From the NCBI RefSeq assembly GCF_944387805.1, contig NZ_CALXGI010000002.1, positions 59,112 to 123,111 of the forward strand: 64,000 nucleotides of DNA, given 5' to 3'. A program made the translations under genes and the position numbers. Below, piece by piece: positions 7,346 through 16,913 of the stretch. The stretch's first letter is position 1. Every line of letters starts with the position of its first letter. The DNA comes from an uncultured Pseudoflavonifractor sp. Its GTDB lineage: Bacteria; Bacillota; Clostridia; Oscillospirales; Oscillospiraceae. The notes under the pieces are model-generated. The model saw only the letters and a program-made list of their open reading frames with translations. It was not told the origin of the DNA and ran no database searches.

Positions 7346-9058
7346 TTATCCACGCACATGGCTGCGGCTCTTATACCGGGCGGCGCCGTCCAATAGCTCC
7401 CCAGCACTGGCCAGAGATGCAGCGGTAATGGCCTCGCCGGAAGTCAGACGGGCCAATTCCGCCTTTCTGGCATCTCGGTCCAGTCGGGCAACTTCTGTAA
7501 AGGTCCTTCCCTTTCTCTCCACCTTCTGAACCGAGAAATGAACGTCTGCCATGGCGGCGATCTGAGGCAGATGAGTGACACACAGAACCTGCTTATGCCG
7601 GGCCACATCCGCCATCTTTTCAGCCACCTTCTGCGCCGCCCGGCCAGAGACGCCGGTGTCCACCTCATCAAAAATCAAGGTGGTTACATCATCATTTTCA
7701 GCCAGTACGTTTTTCAGTGCCAGCATGATACGGGCCAACTCACCGCCGGAGGCAATCTTCTGAATGGGCTTCAGTGCCTCGCCCACATTGGCGGACATAA
7801 GGAACTGCACCTCATCCATTCCAGTACTGTCCAGTCCCTCTTCACAGGCCTTGCCACCAAACTCCACTCTGAACTGAACCTTTGGCATATCCAGCTGTGC
7901 CAGTTCTCTCTGAATCCGAATCTGGAGAGCCTCAGCCGCCTTATGGCGCGCATCAGAAAGTAATTTTGCCTTACAGTTCGCTTCCTTCAGTACGGCGGCA
8001 TATTTCTTCTCCAGACGGACAATCGTGTCGTCAGCATACTGGATTTCATCCAGCTCTTTTTTGCACCGATCCAGATAGGCCAGCATCTCCTCCTCAGAGC
8101 TGCCGTATTTCTTTTTCAGGCGGTAGATGATGTCCAACCTGCTCTCCAACTCGTCCAGCTCACCCGGTTCAAAGTCAAAGCTCTCCCGCAAGTCACGCAA
8201 CGTCTCCGCCACATCGTCCGCCGTACAGCGCAGCTCAGACACCTGCTCCAAAATTCCGGCCGCCTCCGTGCTCATGCCCGCCGCCGGGCCCAGAGCATCC
8301 TCCGCAGCGGCCAGGAGGGATGCCGCGCCATCCCTGTCCTCATCGCCGGACAGAGCAAAACAGGCCCGCTCCACTGCCTCAATAAGCTTGCCGGCATTGC
8401 GCAGCAGAGTACGGCGCTCTGTCAGCGCAGCCTCCTCTCCTGCCTTGAGCTGAGCCCGCTCCAACTCGGAAATCTGATAATTGAGGCTGTCAATCCGCCT
8501 GGCACGCTCCGCCTCATCCATCCGCAGGGCCTCCATCTCCCGGCGAATCGATATCAGCGCGCCATAGGCAGTCTGATAGTCCGCAAGCGCTCCATTGGTT
8601 CCACCAAAGGAATCCAGATAGCTCAGATGACACCGCTCATCCAGCAGCTGCTGGCCGTCATGCTGTCCATGGATGTTGACCAACTGGCTGCCCAGGGCCT
8701 TCAGCTGGGAAACCGTAATCAGCCGACCTCCCAGACGGCAGGTGTTCTTCCCATCCGGGTGAATTTCCCGGCGGAGAATCAGATTGCCCTCCTCATCCGG
8801 CCCTTCTCCATTCTCCTCAAACCAGGGCAGCTTGGGAAGGTCGGTAAATACCGCCTCCACCAAGGCTGATTTGGCTCCAGTGCGGATGAGGTCACGGCTG
8901 GTGCGCTCGCCAATGACCGCGCCGATAGCATCGATTACAATGGATTTTCCCGCACCAGTCTCGCCGGTAAGGGCGTTGAAGCCGGCGTCAAACTGGATAT
9001 CTGCCGATTCAATTACCGCAATATTTTCAATGTGCAGCAGAGAGAGCACAGCAATCAC
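7346..9058 (-). CDS. recN: DNA repair protein RecN
   Basis: SMC-like ATPase of 570 residues that acts early in double-strand break repair. Walker A is G-E-T-G-A-G-K-S near residue 35. A long coiled-coil arm fills the middle, and the C-terminal Walker B region reads T-L-I-F-D-E-V-D-T-G-V-S-G. The start is uncertain: GTG at 9058 or, three codons later, GTG at 9049 (giving VLSLLHIENIAVIE), which fits the family better and has GGACGGTG upstream. It follows argR by 17 bp, the usual Firmicute order. Confidence 0.95.
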   Translation of the reverse strand: MIAVLSLLHIENIAVIESADIQFDAGFNALTGETGAGKSIVIDAIGAVIGERTSRDLIRTGAKSALVEAVFTDLPKLPWFEENGEGPDEEGNLILRREIHPDGKNTCRLGGRLITVSQLKALGSQLVNIHGQHDGQQLLDERCHLSYLDSFGGTNGALADYQTAYGALISIRREMEALRMDEAERARRIDSLNYQISELERAQLKAGEEAALTERRTLLRNAGKLIEAVERACFALSGDEDRDGAASLLAAAEDALGPAAGMSTEAAGILEQVSELRCTADDVAETLRDLRESFDFEPGELDELESRLDIIYRLKKKYGSSEEEMLAYLDRCKKELDEIQYADDTIVRLEKKYAAVLKEANCKAKLLSDARHKAAEALQIRIQRELAQLDMPKVQFRVEFGGKACEEGLDSTGMDEVQFLMSANVGEALKPIQKIASGGELARIMLALKNVLAENDDVTTLIFDEVDTGVSGRAAQKVAEKMADVARHKQVLCVTHLPQIAAMADVHFSVQKVERKGRTFTEVARLDRDARKAELARLTSGEAITAASLASAGELLDGAARYKSRSHVRG

Positions 9059-9075
9059 CGTCCATCTGGTGGAAC

Positions 9076-9528
9076 TTACTTCAGCATCTTATGAATTTCA
9101 TTGCAGAACTCAGCTGCGGATTCATTGGTACGCATGATCAGCAGGGCAGTATCATCCCCCGCCAGACTACCCACCAAATCCGGAATTTCCATGCCGTCCA
9201 CCGCGGCACAGGCAGCTGAGGCCAGGCCAGGCATAGTCTTGACCACCACAATATTCTGCGCCACATCGAAGGATGTAACGCCTTCCTTGAAGATAGTGCG
9301 CAGGCGTCCGGCAAAGTTGAGGGAAGTTTTGCGCTCAGACACCACGTATTTATAGGTGCCGTATCCAGTCAGCTCTTTGATCAGATGGAGTTCCTTGATA
9401 TCTCGGGAGATCGTGGCCTGGGTTGAAGTGACGCCCCGCAGGCGCAGCTGTTCCAAGAGCTGATCCTGAGTCTCCACATCTACCTCTTCAATGATACGGA
9501 GGATCTCCTCCTGTCGTTTACTTTTCAT
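9076..9528 (-). CDS. argR: Arginine repressor ArgR
   Basis: Hexameric regulator that uses arginine as corepressor on arginine genes. The N-terminal winged helix contains QATISRDIKELHLIK. The C-terminal oligomerisation and arginine-binding domain carries the A-G-D-D-T motif (L-A-G-D-D-T-A-L-L-I-M). I use the ATG at 9528 (150 residues, ACGGGTG just upstream); a GTG three codons earlier overlaps the nadK stop. No arg genes are nearby. The argR-recN linkage is an old Firmicute arrangement and need not mean shared function. Confidence 0.94.
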   Translation of the reverse strand: MKSKRQEEILRIIEEVDVETQDQLLEQLRLRGVTSTQATISRDIKELHLIKELTGYGTYKYVVSERKTSLNFAGRLRTIFKEGVTSFDVAQNIVVVKTMPGLASAACAAVDGMEIPDLVGSLAGDDTALLIMRTNESAAEFCNEIHKMLK

Positions 9529-9533
9529 ATTTT

Positions 9534-10400
9534 TCACCCGTTTCCAAGTTTTTGATGGAGAATTTCATAAAAACTGCGTCCAGTGAGACACACCAGTCTA
9601 GTCTTAGACTCAGATTTTCGTACTTCGACGATATCTCCTCCTGAGAGTTTGTGCGCCTTTCCTCCATCAACGGACAGATAGGCCATCTTTCTGGCTAGTC
9701 GCCCCATACGAATGGCCACTGTACGCTCACGACTGAGCACCATGGAACGGGAATGGAGTACATGGGCACAAATAGGTGTCACAATCAGGTTCTCCGCCGT
9801 AGGCTCTACAATCGGTCCGCCGGCTGACATAGAGTAGGCTGTGGAACCGGTAGGTGTGCAGACCACAACACCGTCGCCTGCAAAGTCAGAGATCAGCTTC
9901 CGATCCCCGTACACAGAGAAATCAATGATCCGGGCCACCGCGCCTTTGGTAATTACAGCGTCATTCAACGCAATATCCTCGTAGATTACCTTACCGTCGT
10001 GGAACACCTTTACATCCAACATCATTCGGGACTCAACACTGTATTTCCCGGATGCCAGTTTTGTCAGTTGCTGCAGTTCCCCCTGCTCCAGCTCAGCCAT
10101 AAAGCCGACACTGCCAAGGTTAACCCCTAAAATCGGGACATTATGGGCATTTGCATCCTTTGCGGCGTGTAAAATCGTACCGTCGCCGCCAAAACATATC
10201 AGAACATCTGCCCCAGACAGTTCACGCTGCATCTCGGAAAAATGCAAATTTTTCGGCAGTTCGACCCGGCTGCTCTTTTCCGGTGTAAATGGCAGGCAAA
10301 TGACAGTTTCAACCCCAGCCGCTTTTAAAATCCGCTCTGCAGCCTGGGCCGCACGCAGTCCTTTGTCCCGGTATGGATTGGGGCTCAGCACAACTTTCAT
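9534..10400 (-). CDS. nadK: NAD kinase
   Basis: Phosphorylates NAD+ to NADP+. The 288-residue protein has the signature G-G-D-G-T-I-L-H-A-A and the second substrate motif G-S-T-A-Y-S-M-S-A-G-G. ATG at 10400 with a GAGAGGGA ribosome site. It sits 4 bp after tlyA and touches argR, so it belongs to the dxs-to-recN operon. Confidence 0.96.
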   Translation of the reverse strand: MKVVLSPNPYRDKGLRAAQAAERILKAAGVETVICLPFTPEKSSRVELPKNLHFSEMQRELSGADVLICFGGDGTILHAAKDANAHNVPILGVNLGSVGFMAELEQGELQQLTKLASGKYSVESRMMLDVKVFHDGKVIYEDIALNDAVITKGAVARIIDFSVYGDRKLISDFAGDGVVVCTPTGSTAYSMSAGGPIVEPTAENLIVTPICAHVLHSRSMVLSRERTVAIRMGRLARKMAYLSVDGGKAHKLSGGDIVEVRKSESKTRLVCLTGRSFYEILHQKLGNG

Positions 10401-10404
10401 AAAC

Positions 10405-11211
10405 TCATTCCCTCTCTAATGCGTTATGAGAGGCCAATACCAGAGCCTCCAAATCTCCTCGCCAAGTATCTTCCGAGATACCGGCAGACAAAAAACCGAG
10501 GTATTCTATATTTCCTTCAGGTCCCCGAACGGGTGAATAGGTCATATCCTTTATAGCAAAGCCTGCATCTCGGGCGTTTATGAGAAACTGCTCCAGAACC
10601 TCCAGATGTACCTTTGGATCCCGGACCACCCCTTTCTTTCCCACCTTCTCTTTCCCTGCTTCAAACTGAGGCTTGACCAGGCATACTACATGCCCATCCG
10701 GCTTCAGCAGTCCTCGCACTGCAGGCAGAATCAGTCGCAGTGAAATAAAAGAGACGTCAATACTTGCAAAGTCCAGCTCATCCGGAATTTGTTCATGAGT
10801 GAGATACCGGGCATTGGTTCGTTCCATACAGATAACGCGCTCATCACTCCGCAAGCTCCATGCCAGCTGTCCATACCCCACGTCCACAGCATAGACCTTA
10901 GCTGCACCATTCTGCAGCATACAGTCCGTAAATCCCCCAGTTGAGGCTCCAATATCTCCGCAGATTGCACCAGTGAGCACAATGGGGAAGGTCTGCATGG
11001 CCTTCTCCAGCTTCAGCCCGCCCCGGCTGACATAGGACAAGGTCTTACCGCGCACCTCAATTTCGGCGCTTTCCTCAATCTGAGCCCCAGCTTTATCTAC
11101 CTTCTGGCCGGCCACATAGACCTGCCCTGCCATAATCACAGCCTGCGCTTTTTGACGGCTTTCCATCAATCCACGCTCGCAGAGCAGGACATCCAATCGT
11201 TTCTTAGACAT
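10405..11211 (-). CDS. tlyA: TlyA family rRNA methyltransferase
   Basis: 268 residues with an N-terminal S4 domain (K-K-R-L-D-V-L-L through V-Y-V-A-G-Q-K-V-D-K) and an FtsJ/RrmJ-type SAM domain (G-A-S-T-G-G-F-T-D-C). Relatives 2'-O-methylate ribose in 16S and 23S rRNA; some are also called hemolysins. The ATG at 11211 has GGAGGT 8 bases upstream and overlaps the end of dxs by 8 bp. This is the Bacillus yqxC position. Confidence 0.93.
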   Translation of the reverse strand: MSKKRLDVLLCERGLMESRQKAQAVIMAGQVYVAGQKVDKAGAQIEESAEIEVRGKTLSYVSRGGLKLEKAMQTFPIVLTGAICGDIGASTGGFTDCMLQNGAAKVYAVDVGYGQLAWSLRSDERVICMERTNARYLTHEQIPDELDFASIDVSFISLRLILPAVRGLLKPDGHVVCLVKPQFEAGKEKVGKKGVVRDPKVHLEVLEQFLINARDAGFAIKDMTYSPVRGPEGNIEYLGFLSAGISEDTWRGDLEALVLASHNALERE

Positions 11212-13051
11212 GTGTACAGACCTCCAGTGCCTTCTGGCAGAGACTTTCTCCATCCAATCCGCAGAGCTTCCTCAGTTCAGCTACTGACCCGTGGGACACA
11301 AAAGCACGCCCAAGGTTGCAAAGTGCCATTTTGGGCGCTGGTATGCCCGTCAGCGCCAATTCAGCGGCAACTCGGCGTCCCACACAGTTGGCATCCATCA
11401 CATCCTCTGCTACGAGAAGCCTGCCCGTTTTAGAAACAGAGCGTTGAATTATTTGAATATCAATTGGTGTAATTATATTTAGCTTTATAACTTCAGCAGA
11501 TATGCCGCGCTGCTCAAGCAGTTTGGCGCAACGGAGCACCTCATTTATCATGACCCCGTATCCAACCAAAGTAATGTCATTGCCCTTCTGCAGCAGGACG
11601 GCAGGCGCTGTCCCAGCGTCTGCCGTGTATGTGCCCTCTCCTCCGCGGGGATAACGCAGCGCCACAGGACCACACACTTCTTTTATAGCATAGGCCAGCA
11701 TAGTTCTCAGTTCGGCAAAGCTGGCCGGACATAAAACCGTCATACCTGGAACTGTATCCAGAAAAGCCGTATCAAAAACACCGTGATGGGTCTCTCCATC
11801 CTCCCCCACCAGTCCGGCCCGATCCACTGCAAAAACCACATGGAGTCCTTGAATCGCAACGTCGTGGATCAGCATATCATAGCTGCGTTGAAGGAAGGTA
11901 GAATAAACTGCAAAAACCGGTACTAGGCCCTGCTTAGCCATTCCGGCTGACATAGCCGTAGCATGCCCTTCTGCGATGCCCACATCAAAATAGCGCGTTG
12001 GAAACCGCTTGGAAAACTCACCTAAACCTGTACCGTCCCGCATTGCTGCCGTAATAGCACAAATTCTTCGATCATCTTCAGCGAGCTCACAGAGCGCCTC
12101 GCCAAATGCGGAGGAGAAGTTGGGACTTCCTGCAGACAGGGGCTCACCTGTCTGCACGCAAAAGCGCCCTACACCATGAAAACGATCTGGATTCTGTTCA
12201 GCAGGTGCATACCCATTTCCCTTTACAGTCCTTATATGGAGCAGGACAGGGCCTTCAATATCCTTGGCATACCGGAGCAGGCTGGTCAATCTCTTTACAT
12301 CATGGCCGTCTACTGGACCCAAATAAGTAAAACCCATGTCTTCAAAGAAAGAGCAAGGCAGCAATGTCTCCTTAACTGCTTTTTTTATTCTGTGAGTAAT
12401 CCGATAGAGGGTCTTTCCCCCCGGCAGCGTACTGGTTATCTTCCGATATCCTTTTTTAAACCGCAAATACTGGGGTTTAAGGCGCTGTCGGGCCAAATGC
12501 TCTGCAATGCCGCCCACATTCTTCGTAATTGACATGCCATTGTCATTGAGGATAACAAGCATCCGCTCTCCGCTATTTCCGGCATCAGAGAGTCCCTCAT
12601 ATGCCAGACCGCCAGTGAGTGCACCATCGCCAATAAGCGCAATTACATAGTAATTCTCACCAAGGATCGTCCGCCCTCTTGCCATTCCAGTCGCTACGGA
12701 TACGGAATTGGACGCATGTCCAGCGATAAAGGCATCGCAAATACTCTCTGCAGGCTTCGGAAAGCCAGCCAGTCCGCCAAACATACGTAGGTTGGCCATC
12801 TCATCTGCCCTACCCGTAAGAACTTTATGGGTATAGCACTGGTGTCCTACATCAAAGACCAATCTGTCCCGCGTAAAATCAAACACCCTGTGAAGGGCTA
12901 CCGTAATCTCAACCGCACCCAAGTTGGAGGCCAGATGCCCTCCGGTCTTGGATACGGAGTCAATCAGTCCGGCACGAATACGGGTGCAAAGCGTCTCAGC
13001 TTCACAGTCCGTTATATGCTTGATATCCGGAATATCCGCTTGCTGAATCAT
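11204..13051 (-). CDS. dxs: 1-deoxy-D-xylulose-5-phosphate synthase
   Basis: First enzyme of the MEP isoprenoid pathway: pyruvate plus glyceraldehyde-3-phosphate to DXP, with thiamine diphosphate. About 615 residues. The ThDP motif starts G-D-G-A-L-T-G-G, and the early T-G-G-H-L-A-S-N-L-G histidine and the transketolase-like D-R-A-G-L-V-G-E-D-G segment are present. The ATG at 13051 is preferred over a GTG two codons upstream that lies inside the ribosome site. It shares the operon with ispA, the next prenyl-chain enzyme. Confidence 0.96.
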   Translation of the reverse strand: MIQQADIPDIKHITDCEAETLCTRIRAGLIDSVSKTGGHLASNLGAVEITVALHRVFDFTRDRLVFDVGHQCYTHKVLTGRADEMANLRMFGGLAGFPKPAESICDAFIAGHASNSVSVATGMARGRTILGENYYVIALIGDGALTGGLAYEGLSDAGNSGERMLVILNDNGMSITKNVGGIAEHLARQRLKPQYLRFKKGYRKITSTLPGGKTLYRITHRIKKAVKETLLPCSFFEDMGFTYLGPVDGHDVKRLTSLLRYAKDIEGPVLLHIRTVKGNGYAPAEQNPDRFHGVGRFCVQTGEPLSAGSPNFSSAFGEALCELAEDDRRICAITAAMRDGTGLGEFSKRFPTRYFDVGIAEGHATAMSAGMAKQGLVPVFAVYSTFLQRSYDMLIHDVAIQGLHVVFAVDRAGLVGEDGETHHGVFDTAFLDTVPGMTVLCPASFAELRTMLAYAIKEVCGPVALRYPRGGEGTYTADAGTAPAVLLQKGNDITLVGYGVMINEVLRCAKLLEQRGISAEVIKLNIITPIDIQIIQRSVSKTGRLLVAEDVMDANCVGRRVAAELALTGIPAPKMALCNLGRAFVSHGSVAELRKLCGLDGESLCQKALEVCTHV

Positions 13052-13072
13052 AGGCACCTCTATATAAATAAC

Positions 13073-13537
13073 TTATCGAATCAGAAAGGCCCCCACCAAG
13101 CCAATAGCAATGCCCAGCAGTGCACCCATGACCACCTGCATGGGCGTATGGCCCAGCAACTCTTTCAGCTCTTTTCCGAAGAGCTCTGGCTTCATCTCAC
13201 TCCAGTGGTCCATCATGTAATTGAGGATTTTGGCCTGCTCTCCGGCGGCTTTCCGGACATTGGCGGCGTCGTACATCACCACAATGGCCACCACTGTCGC
13301 AATGGCAAACAGCGGCGAAGAAAAGCCATACAGCATACCTGTAGACGCGGCACAGGCACAGACAAAGGCAGAGTGAGAACTGGGCATACCGCCGCTGGCC
13401 CAAATTTGGCGCCAATCAAGCCGGCGTTTGATCAAAAGCTGAATTACTACCTTCAATACTTGGGCAGCAGCCCAGGAAACAGCAGCTAAAATCAGAATCA
13501 GATTGCCCAGATGGTAATTGGCGGCATTCAATTCCAT
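13073..13537 (-). CDS. Divergent PAP2 family (DUF212) membrane protein
   Basis: 154-residue, four-helix membrane protein. Motifs of the divergent acid-phosphatase/vanadium-peroxidase-like family are visible: G-G-M-P-S-S-H-S-A and Y-D-A-A-N-V-R-K-A-A-G-E-Q. Bacillus YuiD is a relative. Placement between ispA and dxs suggests a phosphatase step on prenyl or lipid phosphates, but this is inference; the family is biochemically poorly known. Confidence 0.87.
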   Translation of the reverse strand: MELNAANYHLGNLILILAAVSWAAAQVLKVVIQLLIKRRLDWRQIWASGGMPSSHSAFVCACAASTGMLYGFSSPLFAIATVVAIVVMYDAANVRKAAGEQAKILNYMMDHWSEMKPELFGKELKELLGHTPMQVVMGALLGIAIGLVGAFLIR

Positions 13538-13543
13538 ATGTGG

Positions 13544-14425
13544 TCACTTCTCCCGTTTCACCAATTTATCTGCCAGCCAGCAGAGGAATCCGGTGTCCTC
13601 AAAGGTATTCCGCAGTGTCTCTTTGGCCGCTTCGGTCTTCTCGCACACCAGCTTCTCAGATTCTTCTATCCCCTTGAGGCTGACAAACGTCACCTTCTCA
13701 TTGGCAGCATCCGACCCAACAGGCTTGCCCAGTTTAGCCTCATCTCCATTTACATCCAGCATATCATCCCGAATCTGAAAAGCCAGTCCCAGCAGTTGAG
13801 CATACTGCCGCACTGCCTTTCGCTCCTGCTCCCCGCCGCCGGCCACAATGCAGCCAATTTCAGCCGCCGCAGAAATAAGCGCTCCAGTTTTCAACCGTTG
13901 GAGCTCCTCCACTTCAGATAGAGCCAGAGAGTGTCCCTCTCCCGCCATATCTAGCGCCTGACCTCCAACCATCCCCCGCGCTCCGGCCGCACGGCCCAGG
14001 CAGGCGGCAGCTTCCAGCGCCCGTTTCGCACTGAGTGCTGTACCGTGCTCAGCGATGGTCTCAAAAGCAGCGGTTAGCAGAGCATCCCCAGCCAGGACTG
14101 CAGTGGCCTCACCGTAGACTTTATGGTTTGTCGGACGCCCACGGCGCAAATCGTCGTCATCCATGCAAGGCAGATCGTCGTGGATCAGGGAATAGGTGTG
14201 AACCATTTCCACTGCACATGCAAAAGGCAGCGCAGTATTCACGTCTCCCCCGCACATACGGCAGGTCTCCAGCGTCAGCACAGGCCGAAGGCGCTTTCCT
14301 CCCGCCAGCAGGCTATACAACATGGCGTCATAGAGATCGGCGCGGGACTCCCGCCCCGCGAAACAGTGCCGTAAATAATCTTCAACTAAAGCTCGGTCCG
14401 CACGGAGCACTTCTTCATACATCAT
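13544..14425 (-). CDS. ispA: Polyprenyl (farnesyl) diphosphate synthase
   Basis: Head-to-tail prenyltransferase, 293 residues. First aspartate-rich motif is D-D-L-P-C-M-D-D-D-D and the second D-D-M-L-D, with the G-G-K-R-L-R-P basic motif before them. This is the pattern of short-chain bacterial farnesyl/geranyl synthases. ATG at 14425 with AAAGGAG 8 bases upstream; a TTG-initiated extension is less likely. It works downstream of dxs. Confidence 0.94.
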   Translation of the reverse strand: MMYEEVLRADRALVEDYLRHCFAGRESRADLYDAMLYSLLAGGKRLRPVLTLETCRMCGGDVNTALPFACAVEMVHTYSLIHDDLPCMDDDDLRRGRPTNHKVYGEATAVLAGDALLTAAFETIAEHGTALSAKRALEAAACLGRAAGARGMVGGQALDMAGEGHSLALSEVEELQRLKTGALISAAAEIGCIVAGGGEQERKAVRQYAQLLGLAFQIRDDMLDVNGDEAKLGKPVGSDAANEKVTFVSLKGIEESEKLVCEKTEAAKETLRNTFEDTGFLCWLADKLVKREK

Positions 14426-14534
14426 CCTGGAAACTCCTTTGTCCTGCAAAACTTCAGCGCTCCTAACCTAAATCAGGTTGTCTTGCGCCAAAAAACACGC
14501 AGAGACACCACACACATCTCTGCCGGGAGAACCG

Positions 14535-14768
14535 CTAAATATTCTGGTCCATAGGCTGCTCCACCGGTGTTCCATCCGGAGCAGCCGTCAGCTTGATGAC
14601 CTTCTGCTCCGCCTTGTCCAGCATAGTAGAGCACTTCTTCATCAGGCTTGTTCCTTCCTCAAAAAGCGCCAGAGCATCCTCCAGCGGTGCGTCTCCCTGC
14701 TCTAGCTTAGATACAATCTCCTCTAAACGGGCCATAGCCTGTTCAAAGGTCAGCTTTTTCTCTGCCAT
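14535..14768 (-). CDS. xseB: Exodeoxyribonuclease VII small subunit
   Basis: 77-residue helical subunit that coats the large subunit. The hallmark F-E-Q-A-M-A-R-L-E-E-I-V-S-K-L-E and L-E-D-A-L-A-L-F-E-E-G are present. It follows xseA by 7 bp. About 110 bases separate it from ispA; I see only a weak CAGAGA..TCTCTG hairpin there. Confidence 0.95.
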   Translation of the reverse strand: MAEKKLTFEQAMARLEEIVSKLEQGDAPLEDALALFEEGTSLMKKCSTMLDKAEQKVIKLTAAPDGTPVEQPMDQNI

Positions 14769-14775
14769 CTGTTAA

Positions 14776-15975
14776 TCAATGCTCCTTTACAATACAGGGA
14801 ATTTCTCCGTCTGACACCCGCAAATTCACAGTATCACCCGCTGTCACGTCATCTTTAGAACGCACTACGGTACCATCTTCCCGCCTTGGAATGGCATAGC
14901 CTCTTGCCAGTACCTTCAAAGGACTCATAGCGTCCAGGGCCGCCGCCAGCCGGGCAAAACGCTGACGCTCCCAATTCAGAGCGCCTGAGAGGCCATGGGC
15001 CAGCCGCGTACGCTGATAATCCAGCAGAACACGCCGGTCCTCAATGTAATTCATGGGATTTTGTAAAGCCCGGCTGCCTGACAGATGTTCCAGCCTGGAA
15101 GACAGCTCTTCCAGGCGGCGGGACATAGCTTGATTCATTCGAGCCGACAGGTGCGCCAATTGTCCCATCACATCATTCTGATCCGGAACTGCCAGCTCCG
15201 CCGCATTGGAAGGTGTGGCCGCGCGCAGGTCTGCCACAAAATCCGCAATGGTCACGTCCGGCTCATGCCCCACAGCAGAGATCACCGGAATCTGGGAGGC
15301 ATAGATGGCCCGGGCTACAATCTCCTCATTAAACGCCCACAGATCCTCCATGGAACCGCCGCCCCGGCCGGTAATAATGAGGTCGGCCAAACCTAGTCGG
15401 TTGACCCAGCCCAGCGCCGCGGCAATCTCGCCAGGGGCCTCCGCTCCCTGGACCCGTACTGGTACCACGGCTACCTGGGCCATGGGCCATCGTGCTTTCA
15501 GAATCCGCAGCATATCCCGCACCGCTGCACCGGCGGCCGAGGTCACCAGAGCAATGCGCCGGGGATAGTGAGGAATTGTTTTTTTATGAGCTGGGTCAAA
15601 CAAGCCCTCGGCGTACAGCCTGGCCTTGAGCTGTTCAAAGGCCACATAGAGGTCACCCACGCCATCAGGCGTCAGAGCGCTGACGTAGAGCTGGTACTGC
15701 CCATCCCGGGGGAACACCGTCACCCGGCCGAAGGCAACTACCTTCATGCCGTTCTCCGGCCGGAACCGGAGAGCAGACGCCTCCCTGCGGAACATGACGC
15801 AGCGAATAGCCCCTCCTTCGTCCTTCAGAGAGAAATAGTGATGTCCGGATGGATACATCTTATAGTTGGAGATCTCACCCCGGATATAGATGCCGGAGAG
15901 CATGTCATTCCCATCCAGCAGATCCTTGATATACTGATTGACCTGGGCGACGGTATAGACCGTATCATTTCTCAC
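14776..15975 (-). CDS. xseA: Exodeoxyribonuclease VII large subunit
   Basis: Nuclease that degrades single-stranded DNA from both ends. It has an N-terminal OB fold (residues about 1-100, with I-R-G-E-I-S-N-Y) and a catalytic domain containing G-R-G-G-G-S-M-E-D-L-W-A-F-N. The GTG start at 15975 (GGAGGA upstream) overlaps the preceding stop by 4 bp as GTGA. 399 residues is slightly short but normal for clostridia. Confidence 0.95.
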   Translation of the reverse strand: MRNDTVYTVAQVNQYIKDLLDGNDMLSGIYIRGEISNYKMYPSGHHYFSLKDEGGAIRCVMFRREASALRFRPENGMKVVAFGRVTVFPRDGQYQLYVSALTPDGVGDLYVAFEQLKARLYAEGLFDPAHKKTIPHYPRRIALVTSAAGAAVRDMLRILKARWPMAQVAVVPVRVQGAEAPGEIAAALGWVNRLGLADLIITGRGGGSMEDLWAFNEEIVARAIYASQIPVISAVGHEPDVTIADFVADLRAATPSNAAELAVPDQNDVMGQLAHLSARMNQAMSRRLEELSSRLEHLSGSRALQNPMNYIEDRRVLLDYQRTRLAHGLSGALNWERQRFARLAAALDAMSPLKVLARGYAIPRREDGTVVRSKDDVTAGDTVNLRVSDGEIPCIVKEH

Positions 15976-16913
15976 GGGTGTCCTCCCTCCGCCTGTACGC
16001 TCCGCCAAGTCAGAATAGCCACACCCATGGCGTTATCCGTAGAATACCTGGGCTCAGCAAAGACCGCTCCCTTCAGCTTCTCACGCAGAAGCGTATTGGA
16101 AGCCACACCGCCGGAGCAGAGCACACGCAGTCCAGGCCGCTCCTCCAGAGCTGCTACTGTGGCCCTGACAACTGCGTCAGCAATGGTATTTAGCGTAAAA
16201 CGGGCAATGTCGGCAGGGGCTTCCCCCCGCTCCGCCATGGCCTTCACCTGGTTTTCCACGCCGGAGAGGGAGAAGGCGCAGCCGTTAAGCTTCACCTTAA
16301 AGCGTTTCTCGCTCTGGGACTCCCGGGCCAGGACATCCAGGGCCTTTCCACTGGGGAAATCCAGGCCCAGCAGCTTCCCGGTCCGGTCGATGAGCTGCCC
16401 GGCAGAGATGTCGCTGGTACCGCCGATGGCCTGCGCGTGAACATTGACCCCTTCCGGCTCTACATACAGCAGCTCCGTAGTGCCGCCGGAGAGGTGCCAC
16501 GCCAGAATGGGCTCATCCAGCAGATCCAACTGACCGGCAGACCAGGCCGCGGCAGCAATATGGCCCTGCTGGTGTGACACCGGGAAAAAAGGCACATTCA
16601 AAGCAGCAGCCAGAGCGCGCCCCTGCCCCTCTCCCGCCAAGAAGCAGGGCATGTAGGAACCGTCCACTGCCCGGGGGCGGGTGCTGGCACCCACAGCAGC
16701 CAGTTCATGGAGCAAATGTTTCTCGTGAAGCTGCTCAAAGAGTTCAGGCAGCCGTTTTACATGCTGGAACAAGGCGTCGCTCTGGCGCAGCCCAAGGGTG
16801 CCAGAGGGCACGTCCAGCAGACGTCCGATGTTCTCCCCTGAGGTTCCATCAAATACAGCCACAGAAGTGGTGTAGTTGCTGGTATCAAGGCCCAGACAGC
16901 GCAGTTCGGTCAT
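15972..16913 (-). CDS. Kae1/TsaD-like protein (M22 family paralog)
   Basis: 313-residue ASKHA-fold protein related to TsaD, which makes t6A on tRNA. It keeps the metal histidines H-Q-Q-G-H (H114, H118) and a late T-D-N-A aspartate. It differs at key sites: N-terminal T-S-N-Y-T-T-S instead of the TsaD E-T-S-C-D-E-T-S pattern, and S-G-G-T-T instead of S-G-G-H-T. This points to a paralog, not the main TsaD. Clostridia often carry it between nusB and xseA; its function is unknown. ATGA overlap with nusB. Confidence 0.85.
   Translation of the reverse strand: MTELRCLGLDTSNYTTSVAVFDGTSGENIGRLLDVPSGTLGLRQSDALFQHVKRLPELFEQLHEKHLLHELAAVGASTRPRAVDGSYMPCFLAGEGQGRALAAALNVPFFPVSHQQGHIAAAAWSAGQLDLLDEPILAWHLSGGTTELLYVEPEGVNVHAQAIGGTSDISAGQLIDRTGKLLGLDFPSGKALDVLARESQSEKRFKVKLNGCAFSLSGVENQVKAMAERGEAPADIARFTLNTIADAVVRATVAALEERPGLRVLCSGGVASNTLLREKLKGAVFAEPRYSTDNAMGVAILTWRSVQAEGGHP

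Noticed and set aside
7042..7407. Minus-strand open frame of 121 codons upstream of tyrS
   Set aside because: It covers the T-box leader, which explains the sequence fully.
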